This document shows positions 54,929-63,815 of a stretch of 64,000 nt of DNA, in pieces. The notes under the pieces are model-generated. The model saw nothing but the letters and a program-made list of their open reading frames with translations. It was not told the DNA's origin and made no database searches. The translations under genes and the position numbers were made by a program. The stretch's first letter is position 1, and every line of letters begins with the position of its first letter. Source of the DNA: Bdellovibrionales bacterium (GTDB lineage Bacteria > Bdellovibrionota > Bdellovibrionia > Bdellovibrionales > UBA1609); NCBI GenBank assembly GCA_019695175.1, contig JAIBAM010000013.1, positions 1 through 64,000 on the forward strand. The letters run 5' to 3'.

Positions 54929-55879
54929 ATGGGAAATGACAATAAAAATGGCAATGATGGTGATACCAAGGATTTTTCGCCAGACAAAACCAGTATTATT
55001 CAAAGCGATACATTTAAACTAAGATTGGCCCAGGCGGGTCAAGCTCCGCCCAGTTTGGTTTTATTAGTGGGTCCAGTCAACTCTGTAGGGAGGCAGTGGC
55101 CCATTGAGGATACAGACCGAATTGTGGGGAGAGCTCCATCAAGTCACATTTATGTTGATGAAAGAAGTTTAAGTAAATCTCACGCAAAACTCGTGCTTTC
55201 TGCTGGAGACACTTCCATCGTGGATTTGGAGTCCACTAACAAAACATTGATCAATGGAAAACAGATCCCTCCTTTGCAACCGCAGAAATTAAAGAATAAC
55301 GATCAAATCAAAATGGGCAATGTGATTTTTAAATTTTTAGAACGAGGTAGTATTGAAACCGTTGCTTCGGCGCAAACCTATGATCGGAGCCAAACGGACG
55401 CACTGACAGGAATTGCTAATCGTGGGGCTTTGAATGCAAGGGCCGTAGAGTTATTTAAAAGATCTGCTTTATTAGGAATTCCTTTTAGTCTTATTGTTTT
55501 TGACATTGATAAATTTAAAAGTGTCAATGACACCTATGGCCACCCCGCAGGCGATTATGTTATTAAAGAAATTGCCACTGTAGTGCGTGATAAACTGATT
55601 CGCGAAAATGACTTTTTTGCTCGAATTGGGGGTGAGGAATTTATTCTCGTATTATTGGGCTCAACCTTGCAAACAGCCCAGGAAGTGGCCGAAAGAGTTC
55701 GTCATACCATCGAGGCGAATTTGTTCTTCTTCGAAAATCAGAAACTTACTATAACTGTTTCTGCTGGTGTGTCTTCCAATAAAGACAGTGATAAAAATTG
55801 GGAAGGTATTTATGATCGAGCCGATAAGGCCCTTTATCAAGCTAAAAATTCAGGTCGCAACAAAGTGATCGTATTTTGA
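54929..55879 (+). CDS. Diguanylate cyclase with N-terminal FHA domain, DgcB-like
   Basis: Makes c-di-GMP and resembles DgcB of Bdellovibrio bacteriovorus, which is needed for prey invasion. The 316-residue protein has a Ser/Thr-containing N-terminal tail (DKTSIIQSDTFK, residues 18-29), an FHA domain at about 45-135 (RIVGRAPSSHIYVDERSLSK, STNKTLINGK) and a GGDEF domain from about 150. The GGDEF active site (RIGGEEF) and the inhibitory RxxD (REND) are intact. In DgcB a phosphorylated N-terminal tail is bound by the FHA domain to control activity, and the tail here could serve the same way. Single gene; no terminator hairpin stands out. Confidence 0.9.
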   Translation: MGNDNKNGNDGDTKDFSPDKTSIIQSDTFKLRLAQAGQAPPSLVLLVGPVNSVGRQWPIEDTDRIVGRAPSSHIYVDERSLSKSHAKLVLSAGDTSIVDLESTNKTLINGKQIPPLQPQKLKNNDQIKMGNVIFKFLERGSIETVASAQTYDRSQTDALTGIANRGALNARAVELFKRSALLGIPFSLIVFDIDKFKSVNDTYGHPAGDYVIKEIATVVRDKLIRENDFFARIGGEEFILVLLGSTLQTAQEVAERVRHTIEANLFFFENQKLTITVSAGVSSNKDSDKNWEGIYDRADKALYQAKNSGRNKVIVF

Positions 55880-55964
55880 TTTGTGGGAAGTTTCTACGAA
55901 GATCCTGAGTGACAGAGATTGCCTCCTGATTTGGAGTGGGCTTTAATTTTTTTCAACGCTTTTT

Positions 55965-57014
55965 TCAAAGTGATATAAATTGCCGTAATTCTTCCTCCGC
56001 CTTTTGGCTCTTTTTATTTTGCAAAAAGTAGTTTCGGACAGAAGCAAAATCATTTTTTAATTTCGATCGGAGCTTTTGGAAGTCCTCTTGATTTTCAAAG
56101 TAAGCCCCTAAGGATAAAAGATAAGCGTTGTTAATTTTGGCCTTAGCAAATCCACTCCAAGAATCTGTTTGCAATTGAGGAAGGATTTTTTGTTGAAAAA
56201 GCATTTTGATTTCATCAAATTTTTTGTTTCGATCCGTTTCAGTGATTGGGCCGGTACGGGTTTTATACCATGTCCTTAATTGCGACATGGATTCTGAAAG
56301 GAACTGAGAAAATATTTTCTGATCTTGGTTTTCAGCTCGTATTTTTTTTAGAGTTGGTGAGGAATCCCCTTCTTTTTTTTGATAAAATAACTCCGTTCCC
56401 CAGTCACCTAAAAATGTGGCGAGTTTTTCATTAAAGTCAGCTTGCCCTTTGAGAAATATCGTTGCGTGAACTGTTTCGTGGATAATTGTATTTACAAGGC
56501 TGTGTTCTTCGTAGTTGAGCATGGAGGACCAAAGGGGATCTTGGAACCAACCTAAAGTGCTGTAAGCTGTCACTCCTCGTATGGAAGTGTCATAAATATT
56601 TTTATCAAACTTTTGCTCTTCTTCTTCAGCACCTTCCTTACTGAAGTATCCTTTGTAGGGTACAGAACCAACGATGGGGAACCACCACTTGTATGACTCC
56701 AGATCAAATTTGGGTGCGACATGTAAAATATAGGTGACGTAGGGGCGATTTAATTCCACAAACTGAGTATAGTTTTTGGTGGATTTGAGTCCGAGGTCTA
56801 TCTCGGCAAATCGATGTGCCTCTTTAGTAAGGAGTAATTTTTGTTTTTTTTCATTTGAAATTTGTGGTTTTTGAATTTCTTCGTCAATGGAAACTTTTTT
56901 TGCAAGCAACCGAGACTGATCCCAAGCATTTTTCATGATGTAAGGGATCTGACATCCACAACTTAACCCAATAATTGGAAGTAATATTATTTTTTTAAAA
57001 CAAAAATGAGACAC
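55965..57014 (-). CDS. Putative aminopeptidase lipoprotein (PF10023 family)
   Basis: A probable zinc metallopeptidase anchored as a lipoprotein. The family signature IIHETVHATIFLKGQADFNE contains the HExxH-type zinc site, and GVTAYSTLGWFQDPLWSSML precedes it. The N-terminus (KKIILLPIIGLSCGC) gives a lipobox with the lipidated Cys followed by QIPYIMK, as in related proteins. The length of about 350 residues is normal. The start is set at GTG 57014 because of the AGGTCGAG site before it; the longer frame from TTG 57035 is possible. The gene overlaps the barrel gene upstream. Confidence 0.82.
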   Translation of the reverse strand: MSHFCFKKIILLPIIGLSCGCQIPYIMKNAWDQSRLLAKKVSIDEEIQKPQISNEKKQKLLLTKEAHRFAEIDLGLKSTKNYTQFVELNRPYVTYILHVAPKFDLESYKWWFPIVGSVPYKGYFSKEGAEEEEQKFDKNIYDTSIRGVTAYSTLGWFQDPLWSSMLNYEEHSLVNTIIHETVHATIFLKGQADFNEKLATFLGDWGTELFYQKKEGDSSPTLKKIRAENQDQKIFSQFLSESMSQLRTWYKTRTGPITETDRNKKFDEIKMLFQQKILPQLQTDSWSGFAKAKINNAYLLSLGAYFENQEDFQKLRSKLKNDFASVRNYFLQNKKSQKAEEELRQFISL

Positions 57015-57564
57015 CGGCTCGACCTGCGTAATCAATGGTGACAGGGTTTTGTTTCAGCGGACTGGTCCAAGCATCCACTCCAGCTTTGATGCTAAAATTG
57101 GTGCTGAGTTTGATTCGAAAACCAACTCCTGCACTAGGCACTAGTCCTGCAGGACTGTCAATACGATCGGATCCCAGAGACTCAATGGTACGTACAATTT
57201 CCTTTTTAATGTAGGCCCCGCCCATTTTTACGTAGGGTTGAAAATCCGACTGTTTGTCTGCAAGAGTTATCACTAAATCTAATCCGATGAGCTCAAAAAA
57301 AGTGGTGGTGGTTGTTTTGTTATCTGAGGGGATTTGTAAAACAACAATTTGATTTCCTTGCGTGTAACTTAATTCCATGGCGCTCATTTCCCAAAAATAA
57401 TAGGAAAGCGATCCCGTATAAGACACCATTTCCTGGTAGTTATTACTATTAATTTTAGAAATCCGGTAGTTTCCGGACGCTCCAACCTCCATAAATCCAG
57501 CAAAAACTGAAGTAGATGGAATTAAAAACAAAAGTGGAAATAAATATTTTTGGTAAGTTCTCAT
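56995..57564 (-). CDS. Small outer-membrane beta-barrel protein
   Basis: A 189-residue protein with a signal peptide (YLFPLLFLIPSTSVFA) and an eight-strand-like pattern of alternating residues (EVGASGNYRISKINS, SLSYYFWEMSAMELSYTQGN, GVGFRIKLSTNFSIKAGVDA). It ends in AGVSFLF, with the terminal Phe favoured by the BAM complex. It resembles the OmpA/OmpW-type small barrels without a clear family match. Its 3' end overlaps the aminopeptidase gene, so the two are probably one operon. Confidence 0.65.
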   Translation of the reverse strand: MRTYQKYLFPLLFLIPSTSVFAGFMEVGASGNYRISKINSNNYQEMVSYTGSLSYYFWEMSAMELSYTQGNQIVVLQIPSDNKTTTTTFFELIGLDLVITLADKQSDFQPYVKMGGAYIKKEIVRTIESLGSDRIDSPAGLVPSAGVGFRIKLSTNFSIKAGVDAWTSPLKQNPVTIDYAGRAGVSFLF

Positions 57565-57876
57565 GATTCTCTTTTAGAATTATTTTAACAGAGAATCCAT
57601 TGTTGCAGAGTCTAGAAACGCAGGTTTGTTTCTTGTTTGGAAATTCTGCGTCAGCTATAGGAAGCCCTCAGAGGGAGAATTTATTTCATTTCTGCTCTTA
57701 ATTTTTTGAAGGGCGGGTTTTCAGTCTGGGTCTGGGCTTGGTTGGTTTCAAATTCCAAGCTCTATAAAAACTCACTTTTATGAACTGTAAGAAAACTTGA
57801 AATTTCCTGTGAATACATCGGTCAGGACTTTTCTTTGAGATTTTGAGATAAAGAGAAGGGTCAATTTCAAATAATT
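57565..57876. other. Intergenic stretch between two minus-strand genes
   Basis: No gene seen. A short repeat GATTCTCT/AGAGAATC lies near 57565-57597, close to the start of the barrel gene, and may be part of its control region. Nothing else is supported. Confidence 0.4.
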
Positions 57877-58866
57877 TTATAATAGCAGCTGACCCTGGTA
57901 GGCTTTTTCTTCACTCATAAAATCGAGAAAATCTTGGTAGGTCTTCATTTTCAATGAAGTCCACTGTGGAGCGACGAGCTCACCTGGTTTGTTAGATAAA
58001 GCAGCCAAACGATGAACGGCAATACGGGGATTCAGATGCTGCAAAAAAATTTTACAGCGTTGGAAGTAGTCTTCTTGAGAGATGGGTGTAAATTTTTTTT
58101 CAAGGTAATCTTGTTCCAATGGAGTGTTTCTTAACACGTGCAGGTTATGAAGTTTCACATTATCAACGCCAAGCTCATTACATTCTAGGGCGGTCTTAAT
58201 AATATCTTGATCTGTTTCACCTGGTAATCCGAACATGAGATGAATTCCAATATCCAATGTTTTAACTTTCTTTAATTTCATAATTGCCGATCGGGAACGG
58301 GCTGCCGAATGGCCTCTTCTCATCCATAATAATTGTTGTTCAGAAAAACTTTGCACTCCCAATTCCAAAGCCACAAAATATTTTTCTGCAAATTCTTGAC
58401 AGAGGTCGATCACTGCATCCGAAACACAATCTGGTCTTGTTCCGATGACAAAACCAACCACATCGGAATAAGTGCTGGCGATCTGTAGTTGCTCCCGCAA
58501 CTGAACGACTTTGGTAAAAGTTGTGGTGTAGGCTTGAAAATAAATCAAAAATTTTTTGCTCTTGTATTTTGTAATCATAATGTCTCGAACCCGATCGATC
58601 TGCTCACTAAGTGAGTGGGACTGAAACTCAGGGTATGCTGCCGACCCCCAAACGTCACAGAAATTACAAGTTTTCATTCCACGAAGTCCTTGTCGATTGG
58701 GGCAAGTTTGGGCGGTAGTTATGGATATTTTTCGAATCTTTTCGCCAAATTTATCTTTATAAAAATGACTGATGGGATAGTAAGGCAACCCAAGCCAATT
58801 TGGGCGATTTTCTTTGATTTCGGAGGGGGATTTTTCAGGCGAATATTGAGGAGATAAAATGATCAT
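57877..58866 (-). CDS. Radical SAM protein, TIGR01212 family (YhcC-like)
   Basis: A radical SAM enzyme of unproven reaction. The cluster cysteines are in TCPNRQGLRGMKTCNFC, the long-spaced form of this family. It is preceded by the conserved YKDKFGEKIRKISI and followed by FQAYTTTF and LELGVQSF. Length about 330 is normal. YhcC-type genes often lie near tRNA modification genes; here the MnmD-like gene is divergent from it, with start regions overlapping. I choose ATG 58866 because GGGGG lies five bases before it. Confidence 0.9.
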   Translation of the reverse strand: MIILSPQYSPEKSPSEIKENRPNWLGLPYYPISHFYKDKFGEKIRKISITTAQTCPNRQGLRGMKTCNFCDVWGSAAYPEFQSHSLSEQIDRVRDIMITKYKSKKFLIYFQAYTTTFTKVVQLREQLQIASTYSDVVGFVIGTRPDCVSDAVIDLCQEFAEKYFVALELGVQSFSEQQLLWMRRGHSAARSRSAIMKLKKVKTLDIGIHLMFGLPGETDQDIIKTALECNELGVDNVKLHNLHVLRNTPLEQDYLEKKFTPISQEDYFQRCKIFLQHLNPRIAVHRLAALSNKPGELVAPQWTSLKMKTYQDFLDFMSEEKAYQGQLLL

Positions 58867-58936
58867 AATCACCCCCTATAGACCAATTGAACATAAATTG
58901 ACAACCTGCAATTACTCCTCTAGTTGGTTTTTCCCT

Positions 58937-59698
58937 ATGATTAAGACTAAATTGCATTCAACATTTTCAAAATTAATCACTTTGGATGGAAGTCCCACTT
59001 TGATTTCCAATGAAGCCCAGGGGGTTCATGAGCCTATGCACAATATGAAAGGGGCTTTCAGTGAAACAATTTACGTCTATGAGCGTCCGTTACTACAAGG
59101 CTTAAATTATGCCGAATCTACATTTGCGGTCCTTTCTTTAGGTTTAGGTCTTGGTTATAACGAAATTTTATGTGCGGGAGTATTCCTTCTTCATGAAAAA
59201 AGGACATCAACTGCAAATTTTATAAAAAATGTTTATTTAAAGAGTTTTGAAATCAATCGCCTGCTTCGCGAATCTTTTTTGTTTTGGGTGCAAGATAAAT
59301 ATAGTGAGTTTAATTCAATTTATTCTGAGATAGCTCATTTAATGGCTTTACGGTACGACATACCTGAGCAAGAAATCAAGTCCTTACTTGGCCTTTGGTA
59401 TGATAAGGGAGATTGGGAACTTTGCGGAAAATTTCCTGATGAGTTAACCCAACGTGATCGTTTTAATGTCATTCTTTATGATGCTTACAGCTCTAGGACT
59501 CATCCCGAGGTTTGGGATGAAGATTTTTTGGATCACTTCCTAAGAGCGCATGCGATGGATCAATGTAGTCTGGGGACCTATGCAGCAAAGGGGTCTTTAA
59601 AAAGGGCACTCCTTGCAAACCAATTCCATGTTGAACAACCAAAAGGCTTTGGTGGGAAAAGATCATGTACCTACGCAACTAGAAAAAATCGCGACTAG
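58937..59698 (+). CDS. MnmD-like tRNA methyltransferase
   Basis: A probable SAM-dependent methyltransferase of the MnmC C-terminal/MnmD type, acting on aminomethyl-uridine at the tRNA wobble base. It has TLDGSPTLISNEAQGVHEPM, GLGLGYNEIL (SAM-binding motif), ILYDAYSSRTHPEVWDEDFL and, at the end, VEQPKGFGGKRSCTYATR, as in the family. About 253 residues. The frame is open from 58859, but the family-like part starts at ATG 58937, and the ribosome binding site is weak at both. It is divergent from the YhcC-like gene, and its stop overlaps the convergent TPM gene by four bases. Confidence 0.8.
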   Translation: MIKTKLHSTFSKLITLDGSPTLISNEAQGVHEPMHNMKGAFSETIYVYERPLLQGLNYAESTFAVLSLGLGLGYNEILCAGVFLLHEKRTSTANFIKNVYLKSFEINRLLRESFLFWVQDKYSEFNSIYSEIAHLMALRYDIPEQEIKSLLGLWYDKGDWELCGKFPDELTQRDRFNVILYDAYSSRTHPEVWDEDFLDHFLRAHAMDQCSLGTYAAKGSLKRALLANQFHVEQPKGFGGKRSCTYATRKNRD

Positions 59699-60342
59699 TT
59701 TTTTATAATGATATCGTTTGAAATTTCGTTTTCGTCTTCTTTTAATTGTGGAAAGTGAAATGCCAATAAATCGCCCACGAGATGGGTGGTTTCAATAAGT
59801 CCATTTTCCAGTTGATGGTTTTTTATAGAATTTATTATAATCTGAATTCCTTGCTGCCACGTAGATTGGGGAATCTTGCTGTTTATGGATTCGTCCGCAA
59901 GCAAGACCACTTGCCTTTCCATAAGTGAAATAAATATTAATATAGCTGTGGATCTTTTTGTTTTATTGACACCAGAACTGTAAAACTCTCTTTGTGCTCT
60001 GTAAAAGACTTGTTCGGCTCGTTCATTTTTTGCAATTAAAAACCTTTGTAATAATAAGCTTTTAGCTAAGAAATGTGAAATTCCATAAAATAATAAAATG
60101 CAGATTGGACTCAGCCATTGGGACCAAAAAAGGTTTTTATGAATTATTTGAGGGATTTCTAAATAGAGAAAAAGAACAGTGCAAAAAAGTGTGAGTAAGA
60201 GTGGAAGATGGGTGGTGGATGATGATTTCTTGACGAGCATTATCACAATCTCACCCGAAGTTTTCAGTTCATTAAAACGAATGGCCTCGCTAATTTTAGC
60301 GCAGTCACTTTGAGATAAGTATTTTAAGGCCCATTTTTCCAT
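59695..60342 (-). CDS. TPM-domain membrane protein
   Basis: A 215-residue protein of the TPM (YgcG-like) family with a reduced domain: SGEIVIMLVKKSS near residue 30, two hydrophobic spans (LPLLLTLFCTVLFLYLEIPQ; LSPICILLFYGISHFLAKSL), then a segment like AILIFISLMERQVVLLADES. It is the last gene of lemA-TPM-TPM, overlapping the previous gene by one base. In other bacteria paired LemA and TPM proteins are linked to the envelope. Its own job is unknown. Confidence 0.75.
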   Translation of the reverse strand: MEKWALKYLSQSDCAKISEAIRFNELKTSGEIVIMLVKKSSSTTHLPLLLTLFCTVLFLYLEIPQIIHKNLFWSQWLSPICILLFYGISHFLAKSLLLQRFLIAKNERAEQVFYRAQREFYSSGVNKTKRSTAILIFISLMERQVVLLADESINSKIPQSTWQQGIQIIINSIKNHQLENGLIETTHLVGDLLAFHFPQLKEDENEISNDIIIKN

Positions 60343-61079
60343 TACCAGTCTCCCGAGGCTCCGCCTCCACTAAATCCACCACCTCCGCCTGAGGACCACC
60401 CCCCTGATCCACCGCCAGAAGGCCAATTGCCACCGCCACCCCATGGCCCCCCTCGACCCATTCCACCCAAGAGACCCAGAGGATTAATGAATCCACCGAA
60501 AAAAAGAATAAATAAAATCAAAAGTATAATTTCTAGGGTTTTATTTTTTTGAGAACTGGGTGTGGATGACAGTTCCAATCCTGAAAAAGCACTTTGAAAA
60601 TCAAACTGGGGATCACTTCTTTTTGTGATTTCATAAAGCGTCAGTAAGATTCCTCCAGAATAGTCCTTTTGTTTGAAAAGAGGAACCAGAGTATGGTCAA
60701 TAATACGTTTTGCAATCACATCCGGAAGATCCCCTTCAAGGCCCCTTCCAACTTCAATCCGAGCCTTGTGTTCCTTCATGGCAATTAAGAGTAGGACACC
60801 GCGATCTGAACCTTTGTGGCCTAACTTCCATTCATCAACAATTTTAATTGAGGCTTCCTCGATAGGGAGATCATCCAGTTGTTTGAGAATGACAACCTGG
60901 ATTTGAGTTCCTTGATTGCGATAGAGTTGGGAGAGTCCTTCAGTTAGAAGCTGGATGTTTTTTTGAGGGAGCACACCCACGAGATCAACAACGGGACCTG
61001 TTAAAGGAGGAACAATAAAGGCAGACGCAGTTTTGGCAACAAAGAAACTAAAATAAACTAAGAAGATAAATCGACTCAT
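60342..61079 (-). CDS. YgcG-family TPM-domain protein with Gly-rich tail
   Basis: A 245-residue protein with a signal peptide (FIFLVYFSFFVAKTASA), a TPM domain at about 28-160 (VDLVGVLPQKNIQLLTEGLS, GSDRGVLLLIAMKEHKARIE, VGRGLEGDLPDVIAKRII) and a transmembrane helix (IILLILFILFFGG). The tail is made mostly of Gly, Ser and Trp (GGGSGGWSSGGGGGFSGGG). This is the usual YgcG plan. It starts one base from the lemA stop, showing tight coupling. Confidence 0.88.
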   Translation of the reverse strand: MSRFIFLVYFSFFVAKTASAFIVPPLTGPVVDLVGVLPQKNIQLLTEGLSQLYRNQGTQIQVVILKQLDDLPIEEASIKIVDEWKLGHKGSDRGVLLLIAMKEHKARIEVGRGLEGDLPDVIAKRIIDHTLVPLFKQKDYSGGILLTLYEITKRSDPQFDFQSAFSGLELSSTPSSQKNKTLEIILLILFILFFGGFINPLGLLGGMGRGGPWGGGGNWPSGGGSGGWSSGGGGGFSGGGASGDW

Positions 61080-61714
61080 CAGAAGTTAACTTTTGGAGCC
61101 TGTTCGTTTTGTTTTTTTTCTTCGCTTGAAACATCCCACTGCGGCATTTTTTCAAAATGGTAGAACAGTGAATTGGTCCAACTTGTTGGGGGAACAGTAA
61201 CCAGATTGTTGAACTCTTTAATAGATTCTATGTAGCGATTTCGAGATACAGTAATACGGTTTTCGGTTCCCTCGAGCTGAGCCTGAAGGTCTCTAAAGTT
61301 TTGATCGGCTTTGAGTTGGGGATAATTTTCGGTGATCATCATAAGGCGTCCTAAAGCTTGAGAAAGTTCACCTTCAGCCGCCTGATATTGCTTTAATTTT
61401 TCTGCAGTTATCTTCGAAGGATCTAGGGTCATTTGTGTGGCTTTGGCTCGTGCAGCAACCACTCCTTCTAAGGTTTGTTCTTCATGTTTGGCATATCCTT
61501 TCACTGTACTGACAAGGTTTGGAATGAGGTCAGCCCGTCGTTTGTATTGATTAGTGACATCCGCAAAGCTAGCTTCAACATTATTTTTTGATTGGGGGAT
61601 AGACTGCACCCCGCACCCGGAAAGAAATAGAGTTGCAGCGCCCAATAAAAAGAAAAACTTTAAGCTAAATTTTGAATTGTTGTTTCTGTGGATGGGATTT
61701 TGGTTTTGGTACAT
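61079..61714 (-). CDS. lemA: LemA-family lipoprotein
   Basis: A 211-residue protein, mostly four long helices, with family signatures YKRRADLIPNLVSTVKGYAK and LMMITENYPQLKADQNFRDL, then QLEGTENRITVSRNRYIESI. The N-terminus has a lipobox (LGAATLFLSGC). The start at ATG 61714 follows AAGGAG; the frame extends upstream to 61759 but without that site. It leads the lemA-TPM-TPM operon, a common arrangement. Function in the envelope is not known in detail. Confidence 0.9.
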   Translation of the reverse strand: MYQNQNPIHRNNNSKFSLKFFFLLGAATLFLSGCGVQSIPQSKNNVEASFADVTNQYKRRADLIPNLVSTVKGYAKHEEQTLEGVVAARAKATQMTLDPSKITAEKLKQYQAAEGELSQALGRLMMITENYPQLKADQNFRDLQAQLEGTENRITVSRNRYIESIKEFNNLVTVPPTSWTNSLFYHFEKMPQWDVSSEEKKQNEQAPKVNF

Positions 61715-61919
61715 GTGAGGTCTCCTTTTTTTTGCTAATGAGCTCCATGCTTTTGTCATTAACGATGAATTTTTATATAAAAACCTACTTTTTTTGCAAT
61801 GTTAAAGGGAATAGCCTACTCTGTCCACTAGGAAGAGTGATAAATGATTGTAGTTCCTTTATAAATTTTTACTAAATATATCGTGTAACCTTAATTTATT
61901 TTGGTAGGGCTCTTTTTTT

Positions 61920-63095
61920 ATGACTAACGTTGAAGATATGATTTCAAAACGTCTTAAACACACCCATGTTGCACAAATGGCTTTGTCCCGGGACTGGGGT
62001 GGCTTGGAAATGATGACCTTGAGATATGCAGTTGATTTGAAAGAACGAGGGTATAAATCATACATAATAACATTAACAGATTCACCCCTAGAAAAAAAAG
62101 CTTGGGAAGCAGGCTTGACTACCTTGAGTCTTCCAAAAAGTGTTTATTTTTCTCCGACTTCTACATATAAACTAAGAAAATTTATAAAAACCAATTGCAT
62201 CACCTTCGTGATGATTCATCATTTGCGAGATCTTTGGCTTGTATGCCCTGCAGTTCTTGGTTTGTCTGTTGAGTTGATGGGATTTTGTCATATGTTTTTG
62301 GACAATGTGAATAAAAAAGATTTTCTGCATCGTTGGCTTTACTCTCGACTTAAGAATGTCATTGCACTGACGGAAGTACAAAAAAGAAGTTTACTAAAGT
62401 GTCTTCCTCTAAACAGCATGCAGATTTCAGTGCTGCCCAACGGAGTGGATACCAAAAAATTTAACCCATCCAAAAGATCTCAAGCTTTAAGGCAATCCCT
62501 GTTTTCGGCGACGGAGAATCAGTTTGTTGTTGGAGTGATCGGGCGATTGGACCCGCAGAAGGGTCAATTGGAGTTTTTACAAAGCGCATGTTTAGTGATT
62601 AAAAAATACCCTCAAGTTATTTTTGCTTTGATTGGTAATCCAAATCGTGATGGTTTAGCCTATTTGGAAGAATTAAAAAGTTTTAGTAGGCATCAGGGGC
62701 TGACCGACTCTGTTCGATTCATCCCTCATCTTGAGGATGTGAGTAGTGCCTTGGCGAGTTTAGACGTGTTTGTTTTACCATCCTATCAAGAGACATTTGG
62801 AAATGTGGTTGTTGAAGCAATGGCAAGCGGTGTTCCTATCATCGCAACTGCAGCCGGGGGACTTTTACAAATGATCGATCAAAATGAAAATGGGCTGCTG
62901 GTACCTCCAAAAGATCCTGCCGCCATGGCCGAGGCAATTCAAAAGGTTATTGAAAACCGAACTTTTTCTGGATTGATCGCTCGAAAAAGTTTGGGGACAG
63001 TTCAAAAAAAATATTTACAAGAAAAAGTTTTAAATCAAATCGAAGCCGTGATGCAAAATCCCAACCAAAAAGTTTTCTTTACCAACCTTGGATAA
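61920..63095 (+). CDS. Glycosyltransferase family 4 (group 1)
   Basis: A retaining GT-B glycosyltransferase of 391 residues, probably adding a sugar to LPS or another glycan. The N-terminal domain opens with ALSRDWGGLEMM, a phosphate-binding Gly-Gly. The C-terminal domain has VGVIGRLDPQKGQLEFLQSA and the E-x7-E motif YQETFGNVVVEAMASGVP. Donor and acceptor are unknown. It is a single gene on the right side, well apart from the other LPS genes. Confidence 0.88.
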   Translation: MTNVEDMISKRLKHTHVAQMALSRDWGGLEMMTLRYAVDLKERGYKSYIITLTDSPLEKKAWEAGLTTLSLPKSVYFSPTSTYKLRKFIKTNCITFVMIHHLRDLWLVCPAVLGLSVELMGFCHMFLDNVNKKDFLHRWLYSRLKNVIALTEVQKRSLLKCLPLNSMQISVLPNGVDTKKFNPSKRSQALRQSLFSATENQFVVGVIGRLDPQKGQLEFLQSACLVIKKYPQVIFALIGNPNRDGLAYLEELKSFSRHQGLTDSVRFIPHLEDVSSALASLDVFVLPSYQETFGNVVVEAMASGVPIIATAAGGLLQMIDQNENGLLVPPKDPAAMAEAIQKVIENRTFSGLIARKSLGTVQKKYLQEKVLNQIEAVMQNPNQKVFFTNLG

Positions 63096-63340
63096 AAATT
63101 TAATCTTGAATGAGCATTCAATTTAAAGTTAATGATTTCAGGATATGATTTATTCAAAGTTTTTTTTAGAGCGTGTTTAAGAAGTGTTGTATCATGAATC
63201 TTGGATAAAAGTCTGATGCAATTTTGTGCTCGATGAGGCCTGTTTGTTGATTAGGATTTTAATTTTTATTTAAAAAATATAAACAAAAAAATGAAAAAAG
63301 TTGGCTTTTGTATGGATCAGATCGCTGCGACTGATACTCT
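63096..63340. other. Intergenic stretch after the glycosyltransferase gene
   Basis: No gene or RNA seen. The first clear structure is the palindrome starting at 63341. Confidence 0.35.
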
Positions 63341-63388
63341 GGTCTATGGTGGACCTCATTGTCTAGACAATGGGGTCCACTATAGACT
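63341..63388. repeat. Long imperfect palindrome
   Basis: The arms 63343-63363 and 63366-63386 are complementary over 21 bases except for two positions that would form G-U pairs in RNA, separated by two central bases. The outer bases extend it to about 23 pairs. It may be a terminator, an RNA hairpin or the end of a small mobile element. No T tract follows and no direct repeat flanks it that I could see. Confidence 0.6.
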
Positions 63389-63528
63389 TAGATCTAGAAG
63401 TAGCAGAAAAGTTTTATAAGACAGGTGTAGGTTAGGAGCTATAGGCCTTCACCGTAAGGAACATCTATCCTTGTCATCGCCGCCTGTTTGTAGAAGACAA
63501 AGCCAATGTTTGTGGCTCTCTATTTTCG

Positions 63529-63684
63529 ATGATATTTTGGAAAATTTTAAATTTAAGTGGGATAGTCTTCGCAGTTGTGGGGGGGGGTCTTTCTTGTTTC
63601 ACAAAGTACAATCCATGTAATTTTGGATCAGTCAAAATAACACCTTTAAAGGATAAAAGGTTTCATAAGGAAGTCACAGCTTAA
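63529..63684 (+). CDS. Small putative lipoprotein ORF with a poly-G tract
   Basis: A 51-residue frame from ATG 63529: MIFWKILNLSGIVFAVVGGG, then LSC, a possible lipobox, and a basic tail ending in TAA at 63682. It looks like a small membrane-bound or lipid-anchored protein. Inside the signal is a run of nine G residues (63579-63587); slippage there would shift the frame. The ribosome binding site is poor, so the gene may be a remnant or a contingency gene. Confidence 0.35.
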   Translation: MIFWKILNLSGIVFAVVGGGLSCFTKYNPCNFGSVKITPLKDKRFHKEVTA

Positions 63685-63815
63685 TTCAATCAGAGTCAAT
63701 GGCTGGAGTATTTTTCCAAATGAACTAAAAAGGTCTAGCTATTGTGTCTTCGATCCGACTTCAATGGTTGGAACTTTAAGTTGCTCACATCTATAAAATC
63801 CAGTTATCTTGAGGA

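Noticed and set aside
57014-57035. Longer start of the aminopeptidase at TTG 57035
   Set aside because: The GTG at 57014 has a plausible ribosome binding site and gives a normal lipoprotein signal; the TTG has none.
63660-63803. Open plus-strand frame after the poly-G ORF
   Set aside because: About 48 codons free of stops with no start codon or ribosome binding site and no recognisable motif; possibly a remnant, but unsupported.
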